DNA of 64,000 bases from NCBI RefSeq assembly GCF_003435815.1, contig NZ_QTUV01000001.1, positions 324,581 to 388,580 of the forward strand. The letters run 5' to 3'. Below, one piece after another: positions 8,724 through 18,034 of this stretch. The notes under the pieces were generated by a model that ran no database searches, was not told the DNA's origin, and worked only from the letters and a program-made list of their open reading frames with translations. Origin of the DNA: Dorea sp. AM10-31 (GTDB lineage Bacteria > Bacillota > Clostridia > Lachnospirales > Lachnospiraceae). Each line of letters opens with the position of its first letter. Positions within the stretch are counted from its first letter, which is position 1. Position numbers and translations under genes: made by a program.

Positions 8724-9669
8724 GCTTTAACCCCTTATCCGGTTCGCTTGAATCTTTCAGGATAAAAATCGGTCTGCGCTTTGTCTCCAGATAAGTCTTG
8801 GACAGATATTCTCCAACAATTCCGGTACACAGAAGCTGCACACCACTGACAAGGAAGATAATACATGCCAGCGATGGCCAGCCAGAAACCGGATCTCCCC
8901 AGATGCATGTCCGCACAACGATCAGAATGATCATCAAAAAGGATACCACGCAGAAGATTACACCGATCACGGAAGCAAGTGACAATGGAGCTACGGAAAA
9001 TCCTGTAATTCCTTCCAGGGAATAGAAAAATAATTTCTTCATGGACCACTTCGTCTCTCCTGCGGAGCGCTCAATATTTTCATATTCCAGCCATTTTGTA
9101 CGAAAACCTACCCAGCCGAAAATTCCCTTGGAAAACCGGTTATATTCGCTCATTTTCAGCACGGCATCTACCATATTTCTTTTCATCAGACGGTAGTCTC
9201 TGGCACCGTTTACAATCTCTGTTTTGGAAATACGGTTAATAAATTTGTAAAAGCTTTCAGATAGAAAGGAACGGATCTTCGGCTCTCCACTTCTTGTAGA
9301 ACGCCTCGTTGCCACACTGTCATAATCTTCTGTCTGTAAAATCTCATACATCTTTGGCAGCAGTGACGGCGGATCCTGCAGATCCACATCCATAATTGCC
9401 GCATACTCTCCCGTGGCATTTTTAAGTCCTGCATAGATTGCCGCTTCTTTTCCGAAATTTCTTGAAAAAGAAAAATACTGACACCGTTCATCCTTCTCAT
9501 GCAGTATTTTCATCTCTGCCAGCGTATGATCTGTAGATCCGTCATCTACAAAGATCAGCTCAAATTCCTCTTCTTTCATCTGAGCCATAATCTTGCACAT
9601 TTCTTTATAATAAATCGGAAGAGCCGCATCTTCGTTATAACACGGTACAATAATCGATATTTTATTCAT
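8710..9669 (-). CDS. GT2-family polyprenyl-phosphate glycosyltransferase
   Basis: A 319-residue enzyme of the DPM1/GtrB/CsbB type. The N-terminal GT-A fold shows SIIVPCYNED, DDGSTD (residues 42-47), the metal-binding DVD (94-96) within DVDLQDPP, and a cytosolic domain to about residue 225. Two C-terminal membrane helices (about 230-255 and 265-290) anchor it. Family members transfer a sugar from a nucleotide donor to undecaprenyl phosphate on the inner membrane face. The overlap with the YfhO gene implies that the lipid-linked sugar is then used outside the cell. AGGAGG precedes the ATG. Confidence 0.92.
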   Translation of the reverse strand: MNKISIIVPCYNEDAALPIYYKEMCKIMAQMKEEEFELIFVDDGSTDHTLAEMKILHEKDERCQYFSFSRNFGKEAAIYAGLKNATGEYAAIMDVDLQDPPSLLPKMYEILQTEDYDSVATRRSTRSGEPKIRSFLSESFYKFINRISKTEIVNGARDYRLMKRNMVDAVLKMSEYNRFSKGIFGWVGFRTKWLEYENIERSAGETKWSMKKLFFYSLEGITGFSVAPLSLASVIGVIFCVVSFLMIILIVVRTCIWGDPVSGWPSLACIIFLVSGVQLLCTGIVGEYLSKTYLETKRRPIFILKDSSEPDKGLKHGTV

Positions 9670-9749
9670 AGGTGCAACCTCCTGTATATTTTAATTTCCA
9701 GCTCTTTGTTACTTAAGCTATTTCCATTTCATACAGAAGCATACACATT

Positions 9750-9786
9750 AAATCTTAAGAACTTATTTATCATTCTCTTAAGATTT
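9750..9786 (-). terminator. putative weak terminator of the pst-pho operon
   Basis: An 11-base inverted repeat (AAATCTTAAGA at 9750-9760 with its complement at 9776-9786) and a 15-base AT-rich loop lie just after the phoR stop codon. The T-tract is short, so termination may be partial. Confidence 0.45.
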
Positions 9787-9795
9787 CCTAAATAA

Positions 9796-11136
9796 TTACT
9801 GAGCACTTTCTTTTTTATCTGCAAATGTAAGTTCCATGCGCGTTCCTTTTCCAACTTCACTGTCCACATGGATCTTAATATCATGCATGAGTGCACCATG
9901 TTTAACAATGGAAAGTCCGAGTCCGGTTCCGCCGGTTTCTTTGGAATGACTCTTATCTACACGGTAAAAGCGCTCAAAGATCCGCTCCACTTCATCCTTC
10001 GGAATCCCGATACCCGTATCCTGCACAATGACTTTCTTGCCCTGTAACGTCGTTCCTACCCAGACGCTGACAGAACCATTTTCTTTATTATATTTGATTG
10101 CATTTTCTATAATATTATAAAGCATCTCATCCAGCACCTGACGCACGCCTCTGAACATAACCGGTTCTCCGGTCATCTCTACATGCACATGTCTTGCAGA
10201 AGCATTGGATGCAAGGCGGCTGCAAATCTCTCTTGTAAGATCATAGAGATCTACTTCTTTTTTCTCCAGTTCAACTACACCTTCATCCAGTCTGGAAAGT
10301 TTGATGATATCTTCTACCAGCGTGATAAGCCTCTTTGCCTCATGGTAAATTCTTTCTGAAAATCCTTTCATGTCTTCCGGGCGCACCAGTCCGTCCTTCA
10401 TGATCTCCGCATAACCGGAAATCGAAGTCAAAGGAGTCTTTAACTCATGGGAAACATTCGCCGAAAATTCTTTTCTCATCTGTGCAACCAGGTCTTTCTG
10501 TTTGTTCTGCTGATCAATCCTCTGTAAAAGAGGTGTCAGTTCTTCATATATCTCATTATCCAGCGGAGTCTCCAGATCCAGCGTGTTAATTGGATGGATC
10601 AGTCTTCCTACCTGCCAGCGCGACAGAAAATAGGCAAATACAATCATACAGAAAGCAATCAATCCCGTGAACGGCAGAATATTCATTGCTGTACGGAATA
10701 CACTGTCCATGGATTTAGATACACGTAAGACACTGCCGTCGGACAGGCGCACTGCATAATAAAACATTTCTTTCTGCATGGTTTTGGATTCTCTGATATC
10801 CTGACCGGTACCGCTTTTTTCCGCCGCTTTTATCTCCGGCCGGTTCTTGTGATTCTCCCGTTCAATCGCATTTTCACCGGAATCATATAATACGGTCCCA
10901 TCTCTTGCGATCAACGTTACTCTTGTCGTCCGGCGCACATCATCCATTTCTTTTAAATAGGATTCTCCTGTCTTCTCGATTGCCGTTTTAATATAATCCG
11001 CTTCCTGATGGATCTCATTTTCCATCAGATGTAATGTCTGTCTGTAAACAACAAAAGTAGTTATGACATACGCGATTAACAGCGTTGTCATAACTACCAG
11101 TGTCATACTATTTTGTATCTTGTTCTTTAACTTCAT
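9796..11136 (-). CDS. phoR: phosphate-regulon sensor histidine kinase
   Basis: A 446-residue sensor kinase. Two membrane helices (about residues 12-32 and 150-172) enclose an extracytoplasmic sensor of about 115 residues. A HisKA domain has His230 in NVSHELKTPLTS, and the HATPase domain has the N box (ENAIKYN), the G1 box DTGIGIP, FERFYRVDKSHS and GTGLGLSIVKH. It lies 14 bases downstream of its response regulator and at the end of the pst-phoU cluster, so I call it PhoR, the kinase that responds to phosphate limitation via the Pst transporter and PhoU. Confidence 0.93.
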   Translation of the reverse strand: MKLKNKIQNSMTLVVMTTLLIAYVITTFVVYRQTLHLMENEIHQEADYIKTAIEKTGESYLKEMDDVRRTTRVTLIARDGTVLYDSGENAIERENHKNRPEIKAAEKSGTGQDIRESKTMQKEMFYYAVRLSDGSVLRVSKSMDSVFRTAMNILPFTGLIAFCMIVFAYFLSRWQVGRLIHPINTLDLETPLDNEIYEELTPLLQRIDQQNKQKDLVAQMRKEFSANVSHELKTPLTSISGYAEIMKDGLVRPEDMKGFSERIYHEAKRLITLVEDIIKLSRLDEGVVELEKKEVDLYDLTREICSRLASNASARHVHVEMTGEPVMFRGVRQVLDEMLYNIIENAIKYNKENGSVSVWVGTTLQGKKVIVQDTGIGIPKDEVERIFERFYRVDKSHSKETGGTGLGLSIVKHGALMHDIKIHVDSEVGKGTRMELTFADKKESAQ

Positions 11137-11150
11137 AGTATCTCTGACTC

Positions 11151-11825
11151 CTATTCACTAATCCGGTATCCAACTCCGCGAACGGTCTCTACACGTTCGC
11201 CACACTTTCCCAGTTTCTGTCTTAATGTCCGGATATGTACATCTACCGTTCTCGTCTCACCGTCAAAATCATATCCCCAGATCTCTTCCAGCAGAGAATC
11301 TCTTGTCATAACAATATTCGGGTTCTCCATCAGTCTCTTCAGAAGCTCGTATTCTTTCAGCGTCAGGCCGACCACTTCACCGTCCGCTTTCACTTCGTGC
11401 TTCTTCGTATTAATCTCCAGACTACCGGACACAATGATATCTTCTGCTTTCTTCTTTGCCGCACCACTTCTTCTCAGCACTGCCTTGATACGGGATACCA
11501 GCTCCATCATGCCAAATGGTTTCGTCACATAATCATCTGCTCCAAGATCCAACCCTTTTACTTTGTCGTACTCTGCACCTTTCGCAGTGACCATAATTAC
11601 CGGTATATCTCTTGTTTTGGAAGAGTTTTTCAAGCGTTTTAACAGCGAAATACCGTCCTCTCCCGGAAGCATAATGTCCATTAATATCAGATCCGGTGTC
11701 TCCAGTGCAAGCGCTTCAAGAAAGCTTTTTCCCTCTTCAAAACCTCTTGCCTGAAATCCTGTTGTCTCCAGCGTATATACTACTAATTCCCGAATGTTGC
11801 TGTCATCTTCCACACAAAATATCAT
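11151..11825 (-). CDS. phoP: OmpR/PhoB-family response regulator
   Basis: A 224-residue regulator with a receiver domain (acidic pocket Glu6-Asp7-Asp8, phospho-acceptor Asp50, lysine in VTAKG) and a C-terminal winged helix ending in GETRTVDVHIRTLRQKLG and RGVGYRI. Position between phoU and phoR identifies it as the PhoP/PhoB partner that would bind the TTACA-type repeats upstream of pstS. A GAGGAG site stands before the ATG. Confidence 0.93.
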   Translation of the reverse strand: MIFCVEDDSNIRELVVYTLETTGFQARGFEEGKSFLEALALETPDLILMDIMLPGEDGISLLKRLKNSSKTRDIPVIMVTAKGAEYDKVKGLDLGADDYVTKPFGMMELVSRIKAVLRRSGAAKKKAEDIIVSGSLEINTKKHEVKADGEVVGLTLKEYELLKRLMENPNIVMTRDSLLEEIWGYDFDGETRTVDVHIRTLRQKLGKCGERVETVRGVGYRISE

Positions 11826-11850
11826 CGTCTTCTCCTCGTTTTCCGTGGGG

Positions 11851-12504
11851 TTATACCTGGCTGTCCTTATGGATTCCGGTAATTGAAAATTCTACCCACT
11901 CTGCAATATTTGTCGCATGATCGCCGATTCGTTCCAGATATTTAGCAACCATGATAAGATCGATTGCCTTCTTGCCTTGCACACCTTTATTATCAGAAAT
12001 AAAATTGATCAGCTCCTGCTTATTTTCCTCAAACAGACGATCCACTGCATCATCCGCTTCCATTACCTGTCTGGAAAGCTCCAGATCTTTTTCTACATAG
12101 GCATTCACACTGTCACGCACCATCTTTGCAACGGATTCTGACATCTGACCGATCGTCTGGATATCTGTTGCTTCTGACTTATTCTCAGAAATAATGATTT
12201 CCGCAATATCTGATGCCTGGTCACCGATTCGTTCCATGTCGGTGATCATCTTAAGAGCCGCAGAAATCTGCCTTAAATCTCTTGCCACCGGCTGTTGCTG
12301 CAAAAGAAGTTTCAGGCACAGTCTCTCAATATCTTTTTCCATCTGATCAATCTCTTCATCCGCACGAATGACTTCTGCTGCCTGTTTTAAATCTCCTTTT
12401 TTCAGTGCCTCTGTTCCTCTGTTGATTGCGACTTCACATAATTCACCCATATGTGTGAGCTGCTCATTTAATAAATCCAACTGCATATCAAACTTATTAC
12501 GCAT
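11851..12504 (-). CDS. phoU: phosphate signalling protein PhoU
   Basis: A 217-residue all-helical protein built of two PhoU three-helix repeats, each with the conserved E/DxxxD metal-binding stretch (for example MITDMERIGDQASDIAE and MVAKYLERIGDHATNIAEW). PhoU restrains the PhoR kinase and the Pst transporter when phosphate is plentiful. It begins 3 bases after pstB, the normal gene order in Firmicutes. Confidence 0.95.
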   Translation of the reverse strand: MRNKFDMQLDLLNEQLTHMGELCEVAINRGTEALKKGDLKQAAEVIRADEEIDQMEKDIERLCLKLLLQQQPVARDLRQISAALKMITDMERIGDQASDIAEIIISENKSEATDIQTIGQMSESVAKMVRDSVNAYVEKDLELSRQVMEADDAVDRLFEENKQELINFISDNKGVQGKKAIDLIMVAKYLERIGDHATNIAEWVEFSITGIHKDSQV

Positions 12505-12507
12505 ATC

Positions 12508-13257
12508 TTAACCAAACCTCCCTGTAATATAATCTTCTGTTCTCTTATCTGATGGAATCGAGAACAATTTCTCTGTTTCATTGTATTCAATCACTTCTCC
12601 TAACAGGAAAAAGGCAGTATTATCTGATACACGCACAGCCTGCTGCATATTGTGTGTTACCATGACAATAGTATAATCTTTTTTCAGTTCCATCGCAAGG
12701 TCTTCGATCTTCGATGTTGAAATCGGATCCAGTGCGGATGTCGGCTCATCCATCAGAAGTACTTCCGGCTGTACTGCCAGCGCGCGGGCAATACAGAGTC
12801 TCTGCTGCTGTCCACCGGACATTCCAAGCGCACTCTTTTTCAGACGGTCTTTACATTCATCCCAAATGGCCGCACTGCGGAGCGATTTTTCCACAATATC
12901 ATCCAGTTTTGTTTTGGAATGGATTCCATGTGTTCGCGGTCCGAATGCGATGTTGTCATAGATACTCATCGGAAACGGATTCGGTTTCTGGAATACCATA
13001 CCAACACGTTTACGAAGCAGGTTTACATCAATATCTTTATAAATATCTTTACCGTCCAGTCTTAAATCGCCTTCGATCCGGCAGCCTTCTACCAGATCAT
13101 TCATCCGATTGATAGATTTTAAAAGTGTTGATTTACCACAGCCGGACGGTCCGATAAATGCTGTGATTTTATTTGGCTCAATTTCCAGATTCACATCTTT
13201 TAACGCATGGAAATCGCCATAATAAAGATTCATATTACTAATACTAATTTTACTCAT
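12508..13257 (-). CDS. pstB: phosphate ABC transporter ATP-binding protein
   Basis: A 249-residue ABC ATPase. Walker A is GPSGCGKS (residues 36-43), the Q-loop lies in [18 protein letters not shown], a highly diagnostic PstB stretch, the signature is MSGGQQQR, and Walker B is [12 protein letters not shown]. It powers high-affinity phosphate import through PstCA. It lies between pstA and phoU. Confidence 0.97.
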   Translation of the reverse strand: MSKISISNMNLYYGDFHALKDVNLEIEPNKITAFIGPSGCGKSTLLKSINRMNDLVEGCRIEGDLRLDGKDIYKDIDVNLLRKRVGMVFQKPNPFPMSIYDNIAFGPRTHGIHSKTKLDDIVEKSLRSAAIWDECKDRLKKSALGMSGGQQQRLCIARALAVQPEVLLMDEPTSALDPISTSKIEDLAMELKKDYTIVMVTHNMQQAVRVSDNTAFFLLGEVIEYNETEKLFSIPSDKRTEDYITGRFG

Positions 13258-13294
13258 GACTGTTCCTCTTTCATTTTCCTAAATCTGTCTGTTC

Positions 13295-14164
13295 TTACGA
13301 TTTTGTAAGTTTCTTCGCTGCAATTCCTGACAGTGTGTTAATGACAACTACAAGGACAAGCAGAATAACAGCAGTTGCATATGCCTGATCCATATAAAGT
13401 CCTTCACTTGCCAGATTATACATATGAACTGCCAGTGTTCGTCCGGAACTCATTACATTCTTTGGCATCTTTGCCAGTGTTCCTGCAGTATAGATAAGTG
13501 CCGCTGTTTCTCCGACGATACGTCCGACCGCAAGGATTACACCTGCAAGGATTCCAGGCACTGCCGACGGAAGAACAATCCGAAATACCGTTCTAAGTTT
13601 TCCGGCTCCCAGTCCAAAACTTCCTTCTCTGTAAGAATCCGGCACAGATTTCAATGCTTCCTCTGTACTACGCATAATCAGTGGCAATACCATAATTGAC
13701 AATGTAAATGCTCCTGCGAGAATGGAGAATCCCCAGTGGCAGAATGTTACGAAGAACAACATACCAAACAGGCCATATACGATAGACGGGATTCCCTGTA
13801 ACGTCTCCGTCGTCAGTCTGATGATCTCTACGAATTTATTTCCACGTTTTGCATATTCCACAAGGTAGATTGCCGAAAATATACCAAGCGGAACTGCGAT
13901 CAGAAGTGATAACGCTGTCATGATCAATGTGTTGATAAGCGCCGGCATAAGTGATGCATTGTCAGAAGTATAGGTAAATGAAAACAGTGACGGTTTCAGA
14001 TACGGTACTCCATTGACCAGAATATAGGCAATCAGAAAAAGTAACGCTGCAAATGTAATAATTGCTGCAAGCAAAACTAAAAGCATTACGATGAAAGAGC
14101 CTGGTGTCCGTTTGTAGCTTTTCAGTTTTTCTTTTACAGAACCTCCCTGTCTACTCATGTTCAC
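13295..14164 (-). CDS. pstA: phosphate ABC transporter permease PstA
   Basis: A 289-residue permease with six membrane helices and the EAA-type loop EALKSVPDSYREGSFGLGAGK that contacts the ATPase. The family feature GETAALIYTAG is present. Its start overlaps the end of pstC by 14 bases, indicating translational coupling. With PstC it forms the phosphate channel. Confidence 0.95.
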   Translation of the reverse strand: MNMSRQGGSVKEKLKSYKRTPGSFIVMLLVLLAAIITFAALLFLIAYILVNGVPYLKPSLFSFTYTSDNASLMPALINTLIMTALSLLIAVPLGIFSAIYLVEYAKRGNKFVEIIRLTTETLQGIPSIVYGLFGMLFFVTFCHWGFSILAGAFTLSIMVLPLIMRSTEEALKSVPDSYREGSFGLGAGKLRTVFRIVLPSAVPGILAGVILAVGRIVGETAALIYTAGTLAKMPKNVMSSGRTLAVHMYNLASEGLYMDQAYATAVILLVLVVVINTLSGIAAKKLTKS

Positions 14165-15026
14165 TCCTCCTCTTCAAAAGTGCTACGCTGAAATTCAATA
14201 TCAGAATAAATACGAACAACACAACGCCTGTTGCGATCAGCGCTTCTCTGTGCAGTCCTGCTGCATATCCCATCTCAATTACGATATTGGCTGTCAGTGT
14301 ACGTACACCGCGGAAAATGCCTTCCGGCATTCTTGCCTGGTTTCCTGCAACCATGATAACTGCCATCGTTTCTCCGATTGCACGGCCGATTCCAAGAACC
14401 AGTGCTGCGATCACTCCAGATTTTGCTGCCGGGATGACAACTCTGAAAATAGAGCGTTCGTGAGTAGCTCCAAGTGCCACTGCCCCTTCATAATACTGTT
14501 CCGGGACTGCTCTAAGCGAAGACTCTGTAAGTCCGATAATAGTTGGCAAGATCATCATTCCAAGTAAAATAGACGCAGTCAGAATACTGTTTCCATTTCC
14601 ATGAAATCCCATAGTCCGGCCAAACTCTCTGACTAACGGTACAATTACAACCAGTCCGAAGAATCCGTAAATAACAGAAGGAATTCCGGCAAGAAGTTCC
14701 GTTGCTGCTTTTAAAGGTTTATAGATTCTTTCCGGGCAATAGTACGCCATAAATACTGCTGTTAATATTCCAATCGGGACACCGATAATGATCGCTCCTG
14801 CTGTAACATATAAGCTTCCTACGATCATCGGGAAAATACCAAAGATCTCGTTTTTCGGACGCCAGAGCGTTCCCGTCAGGAATTTTACAAATCCGATTTC
14901 CTTCATTGCAGGTATACCATTTGCAAACAAAAAGATACAAATGAGTGCTACCGCCAGCACCGAAGCACAGGCGGCAACAAAGAAGATTACCTGCATGACT
15001 ATTTCAGTCAATGCTTTTCTTTTCAT
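14151..15026 (-). CDS. pstC: phosphate ABC transporter permease PstC
   Basis: A 291-residue permease with six membrane helices, the ATPase-contact loop SLRAVPEQYYEGAVALGATH and the PstC-typical GRAIGETMAVIMVAGN. It begins one base after the pstS stop codon and overlaps pstA. Confidence 0.95.
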   Translation of the reverse strand: MKRKALTEIVMQVIFFVAACASVLAVALICIFLFANGIPAMKEIGFVKFLTGTLWRPKNEIFGIFPMIVGSLYVTAGAIIIGVPIGILTAVFMAYYCPERIYKPLKAATELLAGIPSVIYGFFGLVVIVPLVREFGRTMGFHGNGNSILTASILLGMMILPTIIGLTESSLRAVPEQYYEGAVALGATHERSIFRVVIPAAKSGVIAALVLGIGRAIGETMAVIMVAGNQARMPEGIFRGVRTLTANIVIEMGYAAGLHREALIATGVVLFVFILILNFSVALLKRRSEHE

Positions 15027-15027
15027 A

Positions 15028-15936
15028 TTATTTTACTACCTCATCCCATGTGGTTGCATCGCCAGTGTAAATGGTCTTTACCTGATCTGCTGACAGTTCA
15101 TCTGTTGTGTTGTTCTTGTTTACGATGACTGCGATACCATCTGTTGCGATGACTGTGTTCTGTAATTTAGCGGCTTCATCATCTTTCAGTTCACGGGATG
15201 CCATTCCGATATCATAGCTTCCATCGATTGTTGAAGTCATACCTGTTGTAGAATCTGTTGTCTGAAGTTCTACATTTGCTTTGCTGTTTACTGCTTTGTA
15301 ACCTTCGATCAGTTTTTCCATAACCGGTGATACAGAAGAAGATCCACCGACAACTACTTTACCGGAAACTTCTTTTCCAGAGTAAGGTTTTGCTCCGTCT
15401 ACCGGAATATATCCGTTATCAGATACGATTTTCTGTCCTTCTTCACTCATCACATAATTGATGAAATCTTTTGCAACTTCATTTTTCATATCTTTCTTTA
15501 CTGCGATGTTGAATGGTCTGGATACTTTATATTTTCCTGCTTTGATATTCTCTGCTGTTGCCTCAGCTCCGTCAATCTTCAGTGCTTTTACGCTGTCATC
15601 CAGAGATCCGAGTGATACATAACCGATAGAATAATCATCGCCTGCTACTGTTGTCATCATAACAGATGTGCTGTTTGTGATCTGTGCTTCATCTGTTGTC
15701 ATATCCACTTTCTCACCGTTTTTCTCTTCTTCAATGCCGAACAGTTCAATGAATGCTCCTCTCGTTCCTGAGCCATCTTCTCTGGATAAGATTGTGATAT
15801 CGTTTGATGAATCCCAACTTGACTCGCTCTTCTTATCACTGCCGTTATCTTTACTGTCGGATTTTCCACATCCTACTGCAAGTGTTCCGACCATTGCTGT
15901 CATTGCTACTACTGTAATAAACTTTTTCAATTTCAT
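15028..15936 (-). CDS. pstS: circularly permuted phosphate-binding lipoprotein PstS
   Basis: A 302-residue lipoprotein: signal peptide, lipobox ending at Cys23, short charged linker, then a periplasmic-binding-protein fold of the PstS type. The order of the two halves is reversed relative to ordinary PstS. The SREDGSGTR phosphate loop, normally central, is at residues 51-59. The normally N-terminal GGSSSVSPV loop is at 198-206, and the protein ends with IYTGDATTWDEV, which normally leads into SREDGSGTR. Both ligand loops are intact, so binding of phosphate is expected. It is the first gene of the pst operon. Confidence 0.92.
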   Translation of the reverse strand: MKLKKFITVVAMTAMVGTLAVGCGKSDSKDNGSDKKSESSWDSSNDITILSREDGSGTRGAFIELFGIEEEKNGEKVDMTTDEAQITNSTSVMMTTVAGDDYSIGYVSLGSLDDSVKALKIDGAEATAENIKAGKYKVSRPFNIAVKKDMKNEVAKDFINYVMSEEGQKIVSDNGYIPVDGAKPYSGKEVSGKVVVGGSSSVSPVMEKLIEGYKAVNSKANVELQTTDSTTGMTSTIDGSYDIGMASRELKDDEAAKLQNTVIATDGIAVIVNKNNTTDELSADQVKTIYTGDATTWDEVVK

Positions 15937-15990
15937 TTTCTTTGTCTCCTTTGATTTGGATATTTTGCAATATGTTCTTTACAGTTATGT

Positions 15991-16044
15991 ATCATACAGG
16001 TCGATTGTAAAATCCAAAATCGCAGGATTGTAAAAACTATGTAA
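15991..16044 (-). promoter_or_regulatory. candidate Pho boxes and -10 of the pst operon
   Basis: On the minus strand three TTACA elements occur at 16040-16044, 16029-16033 and 16006-16010, spaced 11 and 23 bases apart (one and about two helical turns), resembling the TTnACA repeats bound by PhoP in Bacillus. A TATGAT -10 follows at 15996-15991 without a matching -35, as is common at activator-dependent promoters. Regulation by the downstream PhoP is inferred. Confidence 0.55.
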
Positions 16045-16047
16045 AAT

Positions 16048-16083
16048 AAGAAACGCGACAGATTTTCGCCTGCCGCGTTTCTT
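16048..16083 (-). terminator. intrinsic terminator of the YARHG zinc-ribbon gene
   Basis: AAGAAACGCG at 16048-16057 pairs with CGCGTTTCTT at 16074-16083, with a further CAG/CTG pairing inside. On the minus strand it is followed by a T-rich tract. It directly abuts the Pho-box repeats of pstS. Confidence 0.7.
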
Positions 16084-16128
16084 GTTTGTTCTTTTTATTT
16101 ATATTCCTTAATAAATACTATGCTCTTC

Positions 16129-17232
16129 TTATTCATATTTCTTGATGAAATCTACATTCTTCTTTTCTATCGGACTTAAATAAGAATCTTTAAAATCTTT
16201 CGGAGCAATGTATCCGTTATACCATGCCTGTGAATCAAAATATACCTGCAATGACTGATCATCAAACAGACGGCCTTCTCTTGCATAGATTTCATTTCTT
16301 GCAAGTCTGAGTTCCGCACTGGAAAGCCCGCTGATATCTGAATAATCAAGCAGATAATCCGAACTGTACGGAATTACATAACCGCTGGAACTGATATAGT
16401 GTCTCTGATTATCATATGGATTGATAACAATGATCTTACTTGTATCGCCACGGTTATTTGCATTGTTATTCGTCTTTTTCTTTGCTGTCTGTTTTACTTT
16501 GATACTCTCAGCCGTAATATAATACGGTGTTTCTGTCACTACGTCTTCGATTTTCTTAGAAGCTTCGGTATCACCGGTAACAAAAATATAGTTATCACCT
16601 TTCTGAAGTTCAAACTTCAATGTTTTCGTTCCTTCTCCAAGCATGCACAGTTCTGTCTTAGTTGTTCCTTTATCCGGATAATTTACTTTCCAGCCAAGTC
16701 CACCCTGGTCATTGGATGGTGTATAACTGAACTTCACTTCCGCAGTACCTTCTTTTTGTGTCGAAATCACAAAGTAGTCCACATCATCTTTGGAATCGAT
16801 ATAGCCGGTCACTGGTTTTCCTTCTTCCAGTGTAATCGCCTGATTTATAGAATCATTTGGCTCATTGGAATCTTTTACTTCCTTTTTTTCCGGCTCTTTC
16901 TGCTCTGTTGTTTCCGTTTTTGTCTCTGGTTTTGTCTCTTTTGGGGACCTTCCAAGTCCAAATACAACGAGTGCGATAATCACCACCGCCATAACAGCAC
17001 ATACAATGCCAAGTATAATAACCAGATTTTTTGATCCTTTCGGCTCATTCTTCTGTACTCTTTCTTCCTGCTCGTCCGGCCACTCGGTTGCAAATTCCTC
17101 ATTTGCATCTGGTGTTTCATGTACAGCCGGTGCCTCTTCGGTTTCTGTTTTGTGTCCACAATGTGCACAGAACATTGCACCCGGCTCTATCGGCCGGCCG
17201 CAGTTAGGACAAAATCTTGCTCTCTCTCCCAT
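16129..17232 (-). CDS. zinc-ribbon membrane protein with PPC-like and YARHG domains
   Basis: A 367-residue protein. An N-terminal zinc ribbon (Cys8, Cys11, Cys22, Cys25) faces the cytosol, followed by an acidic linker and one membrane helix (about residues 70-94). After a charged spacer comes a beta-rich domain (about 125-235) resembling bacterial pre-peptidase C-terminal domains, and finally a YARHG domain (about 295-367; LRLARNEIYAREGRLF), thought to act in the cell envelope. The topology is thus zinc ribbon inside, two envelope domains outside. Function unknown. It heads a run of zinc-ribbon genes on the same strand, upstream of pst. Confidence 0.8.
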   Translation of the reverse strand: MGERARFCPNCGRPIEPGAMFCAHCGHKTETEEAPAVHETPDANEEFATEWPDEQEERVQKNEPKGSKNLVIILGIVCAVMAVVIIALVVFGLGRSPKETKPETKTETTEQKEPEKKEVKDSNEPNDSINQAITLEEGKPVTGYIDSKDDVDYFVISTQKEGTAEVKFSYTPSNDQGGLGWKVNYPDKGTTKTELCMLGEGTKTLKFELQKGDNYIFVTGDTEASKKIEDVVTETPYYITAESIKVKQTAKKKTNNNANNRGDTSKIIVINPYDNQRHYISSSGYVIPYSSDYLLDYSDISGLSSAELRLARNEIYAREGRLFDDQSLQVYFDSQAWYNGYIAPKDFKDSYLSPIEKKNVDFIKKYE

Positions 17233-17271
17233 CTTACTTCTTCCTCCGTACTTTTTCTTTCCTTATTATTC

Positions 17272-17961
17272 TTAATTTTCTTCTTTTATTTTTTCTTCTT
17301 TCAGTTCTTCTTCCGTAATCTCCTGCGCTGTCTCTTCCAGAGCTTCTTCAATATCTGCCAGTACTTCCGGCTCAGATTCAGACTCTGCTTTTAATTCCGG
17401 CACATTCTCCGATATTGCTTCTGCCAGCATTTCTGACTCCGGCTCCGGCATCCTTATATTTTCTGGCTCTGGCTCCGGCATTGTCTGTCGGCTCTCTTCT
17501 TCCAGTTTATTTCCACAGTTAATGCAGAACAGAGCGTCACCATCATTTTTGAAACCGCAGTTTGTACAATATTTTTCTTTTATATTTGAGGCTTCCAGAT
17601 TCTCTTTTACCGTCAATGAAGAGCCACATTTTACACAGAATTTGGAACTTATCTTATTGCCATATCCACACTGTGGACATGGTTTTACTTCTGTGGCCAG
17701 ACGCAGTTCTTCTTTTTCTTTCTCAATCTGTGCACGCAATCTACGGATCTCAGCAAATAATTCTTCATATTCGGTTCCCGCTTCCTCTGCGTGCCGTTTC
17801 ACACACTGCACACCAACCTGATATATGAGTTTCTCTATCATCTTCTCGTCATCTCTGATTTTCGCAGAAATCCGCTCACTCTCCAGTCCATCTTTTATCT
17901 TTGTTGATATTCCCTGACCAGCGGCATTGATCGAGTCTTTCATTTTATCCAGCATCGCCAT
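17272..17961 (-). CDS. double zinc-ribbon coiled-coil protein
   Basis: A 229-residue soluble protein: N-terminal amphipathic stretch, a coiled coil (about residues 30-92), two zinc ribbons (Cys95/98/109/112 and Cys132/135/146/149), then a very acidic Glu/Pro-rich tail with repeated PEPE and SESE segments. No membrane helix or enzyme motif is seen. The ATG has GGGAGG 7 bases upstream. It is 39 bases upstream of the YARHG gene and 73 downstream of the DUF4234 gene, so the three probably form an operon. Function unknown. Confidence 0.75.
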   Translation of the reverse strand: MAMLDKMKDSINAAGQGISTKIKDGLESERISAKIRDDEKMIEKLIYQVGVQCVKRHAEEAGTEYEELFAEIRRLRAQIEKEKEELRLATEVKPCPQCGYGNKISSKFCVKCGSSLTVKENLEASNIKEKYCTNCGFKNDGDALFCINCGNKLEEESRQTMPEPEPENIRMPEPESEMLAEAISENVPELKAESESEPEVLADIEEALEETAQEITEEELKEEKIKEEN

Positions 17962-18034
17962 ATATCGTCCTCCCTATATCTTTTCAAGATTTGCTTTCGC
18001 AAAGCATATAACAGCCCTAAATGTCTCTCATCTG

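Noticed and set aside
15028-15936. Frameshift or assembly error explaining the reversed PstS halves
   Set aside because: A single continuous frame carries signal peptide, both halves and a normal stop just before pstC; each half occurs once with intact ligand loops.
16399-17034. A 211-codon plus-strand frame opposite the YARHG gene
   Set aside because: Antisense shadow of a gene with strong domain evidence; its composition (Cys, Phe, Ile-rich) is typical of antisense frames in this AT-rich DNA.
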